Origin: Gp6-AA40 sp963723495
Lineage (GTDB): Bacteria; Acidobacteriota; Vicinamibacteria; Vicinamibacterales; UBA2999
NCBI GenBank assembly: GCA_963723495.1
Contig: CAVRQR010000006.1
Span: 558,001 to 622,000, forward strand
Direction: 5' to 3'
Length of the DNA: 64,000 nucleotides
The notes under the pieces were generated by a model. It was not told the DNA's origin. It saw only the letters and a program-made list of their open reading frames with translations, and did no database searches. Each line of letters begins with the position of its first letter. Positions within the stretch are counted from its first letter, which is position 1. The position numbers were made by a program, and so were the translations under genes. Below are positions 47,011 to 56,398 of the stretch, piece after piece.

Positions 47011-47697
47011 GGCGTGGGATCCCATTTGGAACCGTCCGCTTCCTTCTTGAAATGCGAGCTCACGATGAACGGCTGCGTGAGGTACTGCGAATCGTCGACC
47101 ACGGTGGTGACGACGAGCAGCTGGCCTCCAGGTGACGGAGACACATCGAAGTACTCAGTCAGGTTCGCGTTGGCGCTGTACGGAACGCCGTTCTTGCGCA
47201 GGTACCCGGCGCGCATGTTCCGGGTCGTCACCGTCAGCGATCCGCTCGTCGGTGTGCCGCCGCGACCACCACCCCTTTCCCACTGCGCAACGGAATCGCC
47301 CTGCCACGTCGGCTTGCCGCCGTCGGCTGCACCGGGCCCGCTTGGTGCAAACCGGAAGAGCCGCGTTTGCGTGCCGGCATCGATGTCGACGCGCAGCGTG
47401 CTGTCGTCCTGCCATGTGATGTGCAGCCGCGCGGGAAGACGCATGACGGCCGCGGCGCCGTACCGACTTGCACTGCTCACCCGCCGCCTCGTCCGCCGCC
47501 GGATCCCAGGCGTTCACGATCTGAAGAGCGGCCTTGGTAATGGGCACGCCCCGGTAATCGCCCTTCGGCGGCGTCACCATCCGGTAGCGCCAATCTTCGT
47601 TGATAACGGCAACCCAATACCCGGTGAGATCGATCGGCGCAGATGCCCGCGCCGTCGGCGGGGCCGCACCGCCACCGCGAGCCTGTCGCAGCCGCAC
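46992..47697 (-). CDS. family A protein (module 6), frameshifted and lacking signal peptide
   Basis: Frame from GTG 47697 gives APIDLTGYWVAVINEDWRYRMVTPPKGD and DEAAGEQCKS; a break near 47465 (one extra G) leads to the frame with YGAAAVMRLPARLHITWQDDSTLRVDIDAGTQTR, YLRKNGVPYSANA, LTEYFDVSPSPGGQ and KWDPTPCSTRW. A TAA stands immediately before the GTG, so no signal peptide can be encoded in frame. A GGTGTCAGGCAC repeat copy sits exactly there (47702-47713). A second frame offers ATG 47722, but its sequence is not signal-like. Probably damaged at the N-terminus. Confidence 0.68.
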
Positions 47698-47752
47698 TTA
47701 TTGGTGTCAGGCACGCAAACATGAATATGAGGGCCGATAGCCGGTGCGACGC

Positions 47753-48784
47753 TCACTTCTTCGCTCGCGGGAGGCTGCTGTAGATCGCCTCGATGAAATT
47801 GTTGGTCGAACCGGAATCCGCTCCGTATCGCCGGGTGTACCCGCGGGCCGGCGACGCCGCCTTGACCTGGTCGAGTGTCATGCCCGCGTCCCGGAGATCG
47901 CGAACGCGATCGCGAATGATGCTGACCATGTCGCGGTATTCCACGACGTCGAGCTGGTCGCACAGCCGCCCGTGTCCGGGAATGACGACCGTGCCGGCCT
48001 CGCGCGAGACGATGGGCACTGAGGGAATCGCCAGGTCGATCAGACGGTTGAGCGCGGCGATCTCGCCCTCGATCGATCCCCCTCGCGCGACGTCGATCGC
48101 CGGGAAGCGTGTCGTATCGAGAACGTCGCCAGCTACGACCACGTCGGAACGACGGAAGAACACGAAGGAATCGCCGTCGGTGTGCGCGGCGGGCTGATGC
48201 AGGATCTCGATCCCCTCGCCGTTGAGAAACATGTACTTGCGAGCGTGATCGAATGTCTCGGTCGGCCACGCCGCCGCTGGATACGGTGATGCCTGTCCCG
48301 TCGGTGCGCTCATCCTCGAGAGCACCTTCTCGGCTGACAGGATCGATGCGACACCTTCCAGGAAGTTACCCGGCAAGCCGAACGACCCCGGGGCCGTGAA
48401 CAACGTCTGGCCTGCCTTGGAGAGCGTCTCGTTCCCGCCGACGTGATCAGGATCGGCGCTCGTGTCGATGATGTAGCGGATCGGACGCGGCGAGAGCTTC
48501 TGAATCGCCGCCAACACGTTGGCGGCCGACGCTGTCGACCCCGCGTCGACCACGACAATGCCGTCCTCTCCGATCTGGACGCCGATGTTGCTGCCGGCGC
48601 CGGCGATCATGAAGAAGTTCGGTCTCAGCTGCAGGATTTCGAGCCCGCCCGCGGCGGCGACGCTCGTCTGACCACCGCTGGTCGGCATACCCTGCGGCGC
48701 GGCCGTGACGTCGACCGACCGGCCGCTCAAGAAGAGCCACGCGACCGTGATGAGGATCCCTGCACGTCCGAAGGCTGGAAACAC
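47753..48784 (-). CDS. exported MBL-fold protein (module 6)
   Basis: I choose GTG 48784 (MFPAFGRAGILITVAWLFLSG signal), giving about 343 residues; the open frame to 48904 reads through low-complexity CGCGGAG repeats. Core: FFMIAGAGSNIGVQIGEDGIVVVDAGS, DTSADPDHVGGN with Ser and Asp in place of the first two His, HQPAAHTDGDSFVFFRRSDVVVAGD with the third-His position kept, and VIPGHGRLCDQLD. C-terminus reads YGADSGSTNNFIEAIYSSL. Fifty-five bases upstream of the A gene. Confidence 0.8.
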   Translation of the reverse strand: MFPAFGRAGILITVAWLFLSGRSVDVTAAPQGMPTSGGQTSVAAAGGLEILQLRPNFFMIAGAGSNIGVQIGEDGIVVVDAGSTASAANVLAAIQKLSPRPIRYIIDTSADPDHVGGNETLSKAGQTLFTAPGSFGLPGNFLEGVASILSAEKVLSRMSAPTGQASPYPAAAWPTETFDHARKYMFLNGEGIEILHQPAAHTDGDSFVFFRRSDVVVAGDVLDTTRFPAIDVARGGSIEGEIAALNRLIDLAIPSVPIVSREAGTVVIPGHGRLCDQLDVVEYRDMVSIIRDRVRDLRDAGMTLDQVKAASPARGYTRRYGADSGSTNNFIEAIYSSLPRAKK

Positions 48785-48929
48785 GGGCGATAGGATACTC
48801 AACCTGCGGGGGGTGCGCGACTCCTTCGTGAGTCGAGGTGACGGAGCATTGCGGAGACACGGATCGCCGCGGAGTCGCGAAGACGCGGAGGCATCGGGCA
48901 ACATGAGACGACAGACGCCACGTCGGCGC

Positions 48930-48949
48930 GGCCGGCCATTTGGCCGGCC
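48930..48949. repeat. GGCCGGCC hairpin in divergent gap
   Basis: Eight-base arms at 48930-48937 and 48942-48949, loop ATTT. It lies in the gap between the MBL and TRAP-type genes. No T run follows, so it is more likely a REP-like palindrome than a terminator. The neighbouring 48836-48890 holds degenerate CGCGGAG/CGAAGACGCGG units. Confidence 0.7.
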
Positions 48950-49039
48950 TAATGGAGAGAGCGACGTCGCGCTCCGTGCCCCCGTAGCTCCGTGGCGGCC
49001 CGTTTCCTCCGTCCCCTCCGTTCCTCTACACTACGCACC

Positions 49040-50080
49040 ATGATCGAGCGACGGCGGTTTCTCAAAGAGTCGGCACTGATTGGAGCCGCGGCCATGGCCA
49101 CCGGCTTCGAGGGACCTCCCGCGCTCGGGGCCGCGCGCCAGGCGACGAGCAGCCCGAACAAGCGGCCCATCCGTATCCTGATGGGTGGCTACGGGCCTGC
49201 CACCACCGGCTTCAGCCTGGCGATCAAGCGAATCGGCGATCGGCTGTCAGCGAAGTTCGGCGACCAGCTCGACATCAAGTACGTCTACAACATCCTCGAC
49301 CTCGGCTATCGCGCCGACGACATCATCTGGCTCGTCGAGAGCGGCGTCCTGACCCTCGGCTACCAGTCGAGCAGTTACTTCACCGATCGCATCCCGGCGG
49401 TTGGCGTTGCCGATCTCCCGTTCCTGTTTTCAGATCAGGCCAAGGCGCGAGCTGCCATGGACGGGTCGCTCGGGGCCGCACTGACATCGAGGATCGAAGC
49501 CGACATGGACTTCCGCATCGTCGGCTACTTCGAGAACGGATTCCGTCACGTGTCGAATCGGGTGAAACCGATCCACAGCCCGGCCGACATGAAGGGCCTC
49601 ACCATTCGCGTGCTCCCAAGCAAGATACAGGCACGCACGTTCGAGTTGCTGGGCGCCCAACCGAAGGTGATGGACCTCACTGAGGCGCTCGCCGCCATCA
49701 AGGCAGGCCAGCTCGATGCGCAGGAGAACCCGTTCTCCAACACCGTGACCTATGGTGTTCACAACTTCCATCGCTTTCATACCGAGACGAATCACTTCTA
49801 CCTGTCGCGCCCGATCTTCGTCCATCGTCCGTCGTTCGACCGATGGCCCACGTCGATTCAGGACGAGCTGCGCGCCGCCGTCCGCGACGCCGTCGCGTTC
49901 CAGCGCGATCTGCATGTGAAGGAAGAGGAAGATGCAGCCGCAGCGATCAGGAAGGCGGGAGGCCAGATCGTCGAGCTGACCGCCGATCAGCACAAGGCGT
50001 TCGTGTCAGCGATCAGTCCGATCTATACAGAAGCGCGCGGTCAATTCGATCGCCAGTTGCTCGCTCTGGTCGGTCTCTGA
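49040..50080 (+). CDS. TRAP-type (DctP) solute-binding protein with Tat-like signal
   Basis: 346 residues from ATG 49040. The N-terminus MIERRRFLKESALIGAAAMATG has a twin-arginine motif RRRFLK. DctP/DctP-like features: GFRHVSNRVKPIHSPADMKGLTIRVLPSKIQARTFELLGAQPKVMDLTEALAAIKAGQLDAQENPFSN. It would capture an organic acid in the periplasm. No TRAP membrane subunits (DctQ/DctM) are visible nearby; the next gene is DUF418. An upstream GTG at 48992 is in frame but the ATG fits the signal. Confidence 0.87.
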   Translation: MIERRRFLKESALIGAAAMATGFEGPPALGAARQATSSPNKRPIRILMGGYGPATTGFSLAIKRIGDRLSAKFGDQLDIKYVYNILDLGYRADDIIWLVESGVLTLGYQSSSYFTDRIPAVGVADLPFLFSDQAKARAAMDGSLGAALTSRIEADMDFRIVGYFENGFRHVSNRVKPIHSPADMKGLTIRVLPSKIQARTFELLGAQPKVMDLTEALAAIKAGQLDAQENPFSNTVTYGVHNFHRFHTETNHFYLSRPIFVHRPSFDRWPTSIQDELRAAVRDAVAFQRDLHVKEEEDAAAAIRKAGGQIVELTADQHKAFVSAISPIYTEARGQFDRQLLALVGL

Positions 50081-50088
50081 CAAGGGCC

Positions 50089-51420
50089 ATGAAATCCTTC
50101 GAGCCGATCCCGTCGCAGGAGCGACTGCCGACGCTGGACGTGCTGCGCGGCGCGGCGCTGCTCGGCATCCTGCTGATGAATATCCTGGTCTTCGGCATGC
50201 CGTTCGCCGCCTACCAGAATCCCAACCTGTGGGGCGGAAACGACCCGGTGAATCTAGGGGGTTCTTCGCCGTGCAGTGGGTCCTGTTCGAGGGCAAGATG
50301 CGGGGCGCTGTTCTCGATGATGTTCGGCGCCGGCATCGTGGTGTTCATGGATCGCGCCCTGGCGCGCGACAACACCGTCAGCGCCGCCGATCTCTACTGC
50401 CGGCGGATGTTGTGGCTCATGCTCTTCGGGGCCTTGCACGGCTGGCTGATCTGGCATGGCGACATCCTGTATGCCTATGCGTTGTGCGGGCTGATGATCT
50501 TTCCGCTGCGCAACGCCTCACCCCGAGCGCTGTTCGTCACCGGCGGCTGTGGCGCTCCTGATCGTCGCCGCTGTTCCAGACCGCGGGTCGGGCTGCAGAG
50601 ACGCTCGGTCCGCAATGCGGCAGTGGCGGCACGTGCGGTCGAGGCCCAGGGCGGCACCCTCACTGAGGAGCAACGCGAGGCCAAGGAGGCGTGGGACCAG
50701 GCCTATAACGGGTTCCTGCCTTCGCGCGAGAAGCTGCAGGCGGAAGTCGACGACTATCGCAACGGGTACGTCAGTGCATTCGATCAACGCGCAAAGATCA
50801 TGCGCAAGTTCAATTTCATCCCAGCGTACTCCCCCCGTCCTCGCAGACATGTGGGGCATGATGCTCATCGGGATGGGGCTCTTCAAGGCTGGCGTGCTCC
50901 AGGGCTATCGCCCGCAAGGCTTCTACATTCGGCTGGCGATCATCGGATATGGCATCGGTATCGCGGTGAACGCGCTCTCCGCCTACGGGATGATAGACTC
51001 AAACCTCGATCGTTTGCCGCCTGGCTGTGGACGTGCCCCGTCACCTGGGGCGCGTGTCGATTGCCGTTGCGGCACGCCGCGGTGCTGGTGATGCTGGTCC
51101 AGCAGGGGCGGCTTGACCTGGCTCACCAACCGCCTCGCCGCTGTCGGCCAGATGGCGTTCTCGAACTACATCGCAACGTCGATAATCTGCGTCCTGATCT
51201 TTTACTCGCCAGGACTCGGGCTCATGGGCCAGCTTCAGCGGTATCAGCTGTACTTCGTCGTGTTCGGCATGTGGATTTTCAACGTCGCCTGGAGTGATGG
51301 TGGCTCCGTCGATACCGCTTCGGCCCGCTCGAGTGGTGCTGGCGCTCGCTGACGTACTGGAGCGAGCAGCCGATGCTGCGACCCGTCCTGGCGCGGGAGG
51401 ACAGTGTCGTTGTTTCGTGA
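50089..51420 (+). pseudogene. DUF418 membrane protein, multiple frameshifts
   Basis: Starts nine bases after the TRAP-type gene: RLPTLDVLRGAALLGILLMNILVFGMP, the DUF418 opening. Later pieces lie in different frames: FFAVQWVLFEGKMR (about 50259-50300), LFSMMFGAGIVVFMDRALARD and RRMLWLMLFGALHGWLIWHGDILYAYALCGL (50310-50540), VLADMWGMMLIGMGLFKAGVLQGYRPQGFYIRLAIIGYG (50840-50960), LTNRLAAVGQMAFSNYIATSIICVLIFY (51117-51210) and RRYRFGPLEWCWRSLTYWSEQPML ending at 51420. At least five indels are needed. Either a decayed gene or a poorly resolved stretch; every expected DUF418 segment is present, favouring the latter. Confidence 0.72.
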
Positions 51421-51558
51421 GCCGAGTCGATTCGCTGGTGACGGTCGAAGTAGATTCGCTCTTGCAGGACGGTCTGTCGGTTGCGTGCCGAGGCGCGAGC
51501 GACGGGGAGAGTCGAGCTTCCCGGCGATTAGCTGGGACACGCCTGAAAGGAGGCACCA

Positions 51559-52515
51559 TGGCCCTGGACACGCAATGCAAGGCGTTTCTTGACATGCTGG
51601 CCGCCTCGGGCGGCAAGCCGCTCGAGCACCTCCCGCTGGAGGAGGCCCGGCTGGTGCCCCGGGCGCTCATCGAGTTCGGCGGACCCGTGCAGTCGGTCGC
51701 GCGCGTTGAGAACCGCGCGATTCCCGGCCCCGCGCAGCCGATTCCGCTGCGCGTCTACTGGCCCACGCTCGCGCCGAGCGTGCCAGCCCTGATGTTCTTT
51801 CACGGGGGCGGCTTGGTCAACTCCGATCTCGGTGCGCACGACCGTCAGTGCCGCGCGCTCGCCAACGAGTCAGGGTGCGTCGTGATCTCGGTGGACTACC
51901 GGCTGGCGCCCGAGCACAAGTTCCCCGCCGCTCCCGAGGACGCGTATGCGGCAACCCGTTACGTTGCGGAGCACGCCGCGGAGTTCTTCGGTGAATCCGG
52001 CCCGGATCGCGGTGGGCGGCGACAGCGCGGGCGGAAACCTCGCAGCCGTCGTTTCGCTCATGGCGCGCGACCGTGGGGGGCCGGCACTCAGGTTTCAACT
52101 GTTGATCTACCCTGCCGTGGACTGGGAGGACCGAGAGCCCGTCGGATGCGCGAGTTCGGGACCGATCACTTCCTGACGCTCGATCTCATGGACTGGTTCG
52201 GCCCGCCAGGTCCGCAACCAACCTGGTGGAGCTGCGCCACCCGTTCGCCTCGCCCTTGAACGCGCAGGATCTGAGCAGTCTTCCGCCAGCCATGTGTCAT
52301 CACCGGAGAGTGCGACCCGCTGCGAGATCAGGGCGAGGCCTACGCCCGGAAGCTGCAGGCGGCCGGTGTGCCCGTCCAGTTGAATCGGTACGACAGGGAT
52401 GATTCACCCGTTCTTCAACCTGGGCGGCATCATAGACGGGGGGCGCAGCGCAATGAGCGACGCCTCGTCTGCGCTGCGGCGGGCGCTCGAGAGCGCGGCC
52501 CCGGCCTCCGTCTGA
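51559..52515 (+). pseudogene. HSL-type alpha/beta hydrolase (esterase), multiple frameshifts
   Basis: ATG 51559 with AAAGGAGG upstream. The first 140 residues are intact: VPALMFFHGGGLVNSDLGAHD with the oxyanion HGGG, SVDYRLAPEHKFPAAPEDAYAA. After a break near 51990 other frames give IAVGGDSAGGNLAAVVSLMA with the nucleophile Ser, FQLLIYPAVDW, then GECDPLRDQGEAYARKLQAAGVPVQ (catalytic Asp) and MIHPFFNLGGIIDGG (catalytic His) to the stop at 52515. All triad parts of a hormone-sensitive-lipase-type esterase are present across four or more breaks. Confidence 0.75.
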
Positions 52516-52538
52516 CACGGGACCTGCTGCCCTTCACA

Positions 52539-53884
52539 TCACGCGGGCAATGATTTTCCGCGCGTTTCCTCTGCGAGCGGCAGCAGGAGCAGCCCGATGA
52601 CGAAGGCGAGCGCCGTCACCGCCACCGGGACGCCCAGGCTGCCGTACGAACGAATCCCATTGGCGAGGATGAAGACCATCGCCACGCCAACGAATCGACC
52701 GACCGAGCTCACGTAAGCGATCGCGCTGGCGCGACAGTCGGTCGCGTACTGCTCGGGGAGCCACAGCGTGTACAGCGCGAAGTTCGCTCCGCCGAAGCCG
52801 AGGAAGAAGACACAGACGTAGAACCAGGTCAGCGCCGCCGTGGTCAGGTAGAACACGTATCCGAAGGACACGACGATGCTCGACGCCCATGATCGCGAAA
52901 TACACCGCCATCGCCTTGCGGCGGCCGAAGCCGCTCGGCGAGGAACGGCGCGACGACGCAGCCGATGATCGTCCCGATCGCGAGCAGCATCCCGCCATAG
53001 GATGCGAGTCGCGCGGCATCGGCAGCCGCGGATCCGGTTCTCACCGCCACCTGTGTTACCGCCGTCGGCACGTAGATCGATCCGGCCCACAGTCCGATGA
53101 TCGACGCGAGGAACAGTCCCGACATCACCATCGTGCGACGGAAATACCGGGGCGCGAAAATCGCGGCAAAGGCGTCGCGCATCGTCGGACGCTTGCGCAC
53201 GTCTCCTCCGAAGCGCTCCTGCCATTTTGCCGACTCACGCACGCCGTAGCGGATGAAGCCGATCAGCAATGCCGGCAGGCCGCCGAAGATGAACATCCAT
53301 CGCCACCCGTAGTTGGCACCGATGAAATAGTTGGCGACCGAGGCAAAGAAGAACCCGAAGTAGTAGCCGGTGTGCATCAGCCCGGCGCCGATCTTGCGCT
53401 GACTCTCGGACAACTCTTCCGCCAGATACGCCGCCCCGACGGGCTGCTCGCCACCGATGCCGATCCCGACCAGTACGCGCAGGACCGCCAACTGCCAGAT
53501 GTTGTTCACCACGCCGCAGAGAAAGGTGAACAGCGAGTAGCACAGGATCGTCAGCATCAGCGCCCGCACACGTCCGACTCGATCGCTGATCGGTCCCCAC
53601 ACCATCGAGAGACCCCAGCCGAGCAGGAACATCGCCTGCAGGATGCTGCCGTAGTACCCGACGCTCCCCTGGTTCACTTCGACGCCGGAGTTGGGCAGCA
53701 GCTCGGTCAATGCCGGCACCAGCACCAGCGCGTAGATCGAGGCGTCCATGCCGTCGAGCGCCCAACCGCCCCACGCGGCCATGAATCCACGGCGCTGGTT
53801 GCGCGTCAGCCCGGTCGTCGACGCCGCCGCGGCCGACACAGCCCTCGCTGACGACACCCTCACATCACCCGCCGAGGTCGACAT
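52539..53884 (-). CDS. MFS transporter, two frameshifts
   Basis: From ATG 53884: GGWALDGMDASIYALVLVPAL, GPISDRVGRVRALML (loop 2-3 motif) and GIGIGGEQPVGAAYLAEEL, as in sialic-acid/aromatic-acid type MFS symporters, with about 12 helices overall. The reading breaks near 52940 and 52880; in between and after, FGYVFYLTTAALTWFYVCVFFLGFGGANFALYTLWLPEQY and the last helices run in other frames to the stop at 52539. Its start overlaps the stop of the beta-propeller gene (TGATG), so the two form an operon. Confidence 0.82.
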
Positions 53885-55166
53885 CACTTCCACCCCGGGT
53901 TGACCTGCTTGCCGAGCAGGAACGCGGGGTTTGCACCCTTCCTCGGTGTGAACTTCTGGGCGCCGCCGCTATCGACCGCGGCGGTGTAGACGTTGCCTTC
54001 CTGATCGACGCTCATCCCGTGCACGCCCCAGAAGCCACCGGGGAAATCACCCCACACGCCCCAGGAATACAGGAACTTGCCGTCGAGGCTGTACTTCACC
54101 AGCTTCGAGGTGCCGCGATCGGCGGCCCACAGGAAGCGATCGCTCGTGATGATGAACATGTGGACGTCGGAGATTGGCCGCTGTCCGAAGCTCCACTCGT
54201 CGAGATACTTCCCGTTCTCGTCGAAGACCTGCACACGCCCGTTGTTGCGATCGTTGACGAACACGCGCCGCGTCTGCGGATCGACGGCGACGCCGTGGAC
54301 GTTGTTGAAGTAGCTGGGACGCTTCTCCTTGCCTGACTCGCCACGCTGCCCCCACGTCATCAGGTACTTGCCGTCCTTGTCGAACTTCACGACACGCGTG
54401 TTCTGATAGCCGTCAGCCACGAAGAAGGTGCCGTCAGGCAACCAGGCCATGAACGTCGGACGATAGAAGTGTTTCTCGTCGTTGCCCGGCACGTTCGGCT
54501 CGCCGATCGTCTGCAGCAGCTTCTTGCCGTCGTTGCTGAACTTGAAGATGGCGTGACGGTAGTCGTCCACGATCCAGACGTTCTTCTGCGGATCGTACGG
54601 GCTGATATAGACCGCGTGCGGACGCCTGAACATCTTGTCCCACTGCGACCAGTCCTCGATCATGTTCCCCTGCGCGTCCCACACCGTGACGATATGCTCC
54701 CACCGGTAGTCGACGCCCGGCTTGCCCACATCGAGATCGTCGCCGGGCGTTTTGCCGTCGGGACCGAAGAGCGATCCCGGCGGGCTCGCGCTCGTCGCGT
54801 CGCGCAACGGCAGGCGGAACATCGGGAACTCGACGCTCGGTCCGATCTGCGGCAGACGAACCGGCTGCTGCGGCCGCTTCAAGACCGGCAACTCGCCGCG
54901 CTGGAGAACGAACACGCGGTTGGGGCTTTCCGCGAAGACGTACTGGCCCGCTCCCCACGTCCACGTTTCGTGTCCGGGCAGAGTCGTCAGCGGCTTCGGC
55001 CAGGAGGCGACGTCGTAGGCGCCGAAGACGTCCTGCCCCCCTTCTCACCCGGTATGGCAGCGATACTGGCCTGCCCTGCCTGTCCTTCCACCGGCGCATG
55101 CAGATAGCCCGCGAACACGAACGCCGTGATGAGGGCCAGGGCGACAGCGACTGGATGCTTACGCAT
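53884..55166 (-). CDS. exported NHL-type beta-propeller protein, frameshift in G run
   Basis: ATG 55166 with AGGAGG eight bases upstream; signal MRKHPVAVALALITAFVFAGYLHA. Repeated blades such as PHAVYISPYDPQKNVWIVDDYRHAIFKF, PTFMAWLPDGTFFVADGYQNTRVVKF, NNVHGVAVDPQTRRVFVNDRNNGRVQVF and GVHGMSVDQEGNVYTAAVD are NHL/peptidylglycine-lyase-like. The N-terminal 40 residues join the rest only if one base is added in a six-base C run (plus strand) at about 55038-55043, a typical homopolymer error. Probably a secreted substrate-binding or lyase-type propeller; the downstream MFS gene may import the product. Confidence 0.8.
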
Positions 55167-55182
55167 GCGGATCCTCCTGGAT

Positions 55183-55273
55183 CAACTCCCAACTCCCAAC
55201 TCCAACTCCCAACTCCCAAGAAGAACGTGGCGCTTGGGAGTTGGACAAGCAACAGACGTTGGGCGTTGGGAGT
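55183..55273. repeat. phased CAACTCC repeat in inverted arrangement
   Basis: Units CAACTCCCAACTCCCAAC (55183-55219) face TTGGGAGTTGG and TTGGGCGTTGGGAG (55234-55273). Located between the hydrolase stop and the start of the beta-propeller gene on the same strand. Same unit as the repeat at 9848-9916, 45 kb away. Confidence 0.8.
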
Positions 55274-55281
55274 TTGCAGTA

Positions 55282-56398
55282 TCAGTTCACATTCTTCTGA
55301 AGCCAGCCGGCAATGTATTTGATGATGTCGTCACTGTTCTTCTCGAGCATCATGACGTGGCTGTTGCCGCGGATACCCACGTCCTCGAACCGCACGAAGT
55401 CGGTCTTCACCCCCGCCTGATTGAGGAACTTCGGAATGCAGGGATCGTACACGCGGTGGTAGGTACCGTTCGCGCTCGCGGAGAACACCCTGATGTTCTT
55501 CCACTTCGCCAGCTTGCGCGCGGGCTCGACCTGCATCCAGCACGGCGCCTCGTCGGGACGCTCCGACTTCGGCTCGAGCACCACGTTCAAATCAGATGGC
55601 GCATTCGCCGGCGGATCGAATTCGAATTTGGAGTTGGTCAGCCCCCACGAGTTCGGATTGCGCGGTCCCGCCGTCACCTTGGCGGTGTCGACGTTGCCGA
55701 ACTGCGGGCCTCCGGGCTCGAGGCTGACCATCGCCTTGACGAACTGGGGACGTGCCTCGGTCACGTCGAAGGCAATTCCTCCGCCCTGCGAGTGCGCGAA
55801 CAGGATCACGGGATTGCCGATCGCGTCGAGCAGCGCGATCGTCGCGTCGCGCGCAAGCCCGGGGCTTGCCCCGGCAGACTGCACCTGCGACCGCATGAAG
55901 TTGTCGAAGACCGGATCGCCCATCTTGCCCGCACCCGGCCACTGCGTGTGATTCATCTTGAGCGGGAAGTCACCGCGCTCGCGGGCGTTGGTCCAGATGC
56001 GTTCGAGCTCGAGCGCCGTGCGGATATTGAGGTTGCCGTCGATCGGCGTCTTGCCGTCTGGACCTGGCAGTGGCACGTAGGCGGATCGCCCGCGCGCCGG
56101 GTAATCCACCATGTAGACGACGTAGCCCTGCTCGACGAGGCGATAGGCCCAGCCCGCACGATTGTCCGGTGTCTGTTGCCACTGCACCGCCGTCTGTCCG
56201 TTCGCGTGGAAAAGGATGATCGGATAAGGCGACCGCACCTGGCGCGGCACCCACACCTCGGTGTACATCGCGCCTCGCATGACCTGCCGGCCTGCTTCGC
56301 CCCAGTAGCTGCCACCGGCGAACAGGAATCCTTTGCGCGCGATGTTCTCGGTCGAGAACGTCGGGATCGCTTTGCCCGGTGTCGCGCGCGACGCGTTC
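55282..56398 (-). CDS. alpha/beta hydrolase, second copy of tandem pair
   Basis: Frame includes AIPTFSTENIARKGFLFAGGSYWGEAG, MYTEVWVPRQVRSPYPIILFHANGQTAVQW, VDYPARGRSAYVP, ILFAHSQGGGIAFDV with the nucleophile Ser in HSQGG, and GIRGNSHVMMLEKNSDDI with the catalytic His. The first in-frame ATG is at 56280, which would remove the conserved N-terminal segment; no start codon is seen upstream in frame and no signal peptide. One indel near 56400 would join it to the preceding copy as a two-domain protein. Member of the DUF-type exported hydrolases near dienelactone-hydrolase/esterase families. Confidence 0.75.

Noticed and set aside
47477..47722. ATG 47722 as the start of the module 6 A protein
   Set aside because: Its frame (MFACLTPISAAATG...) is not continuous with the DLTGYW frame and does not look like a proper signal peptide; a further indel would be needed.
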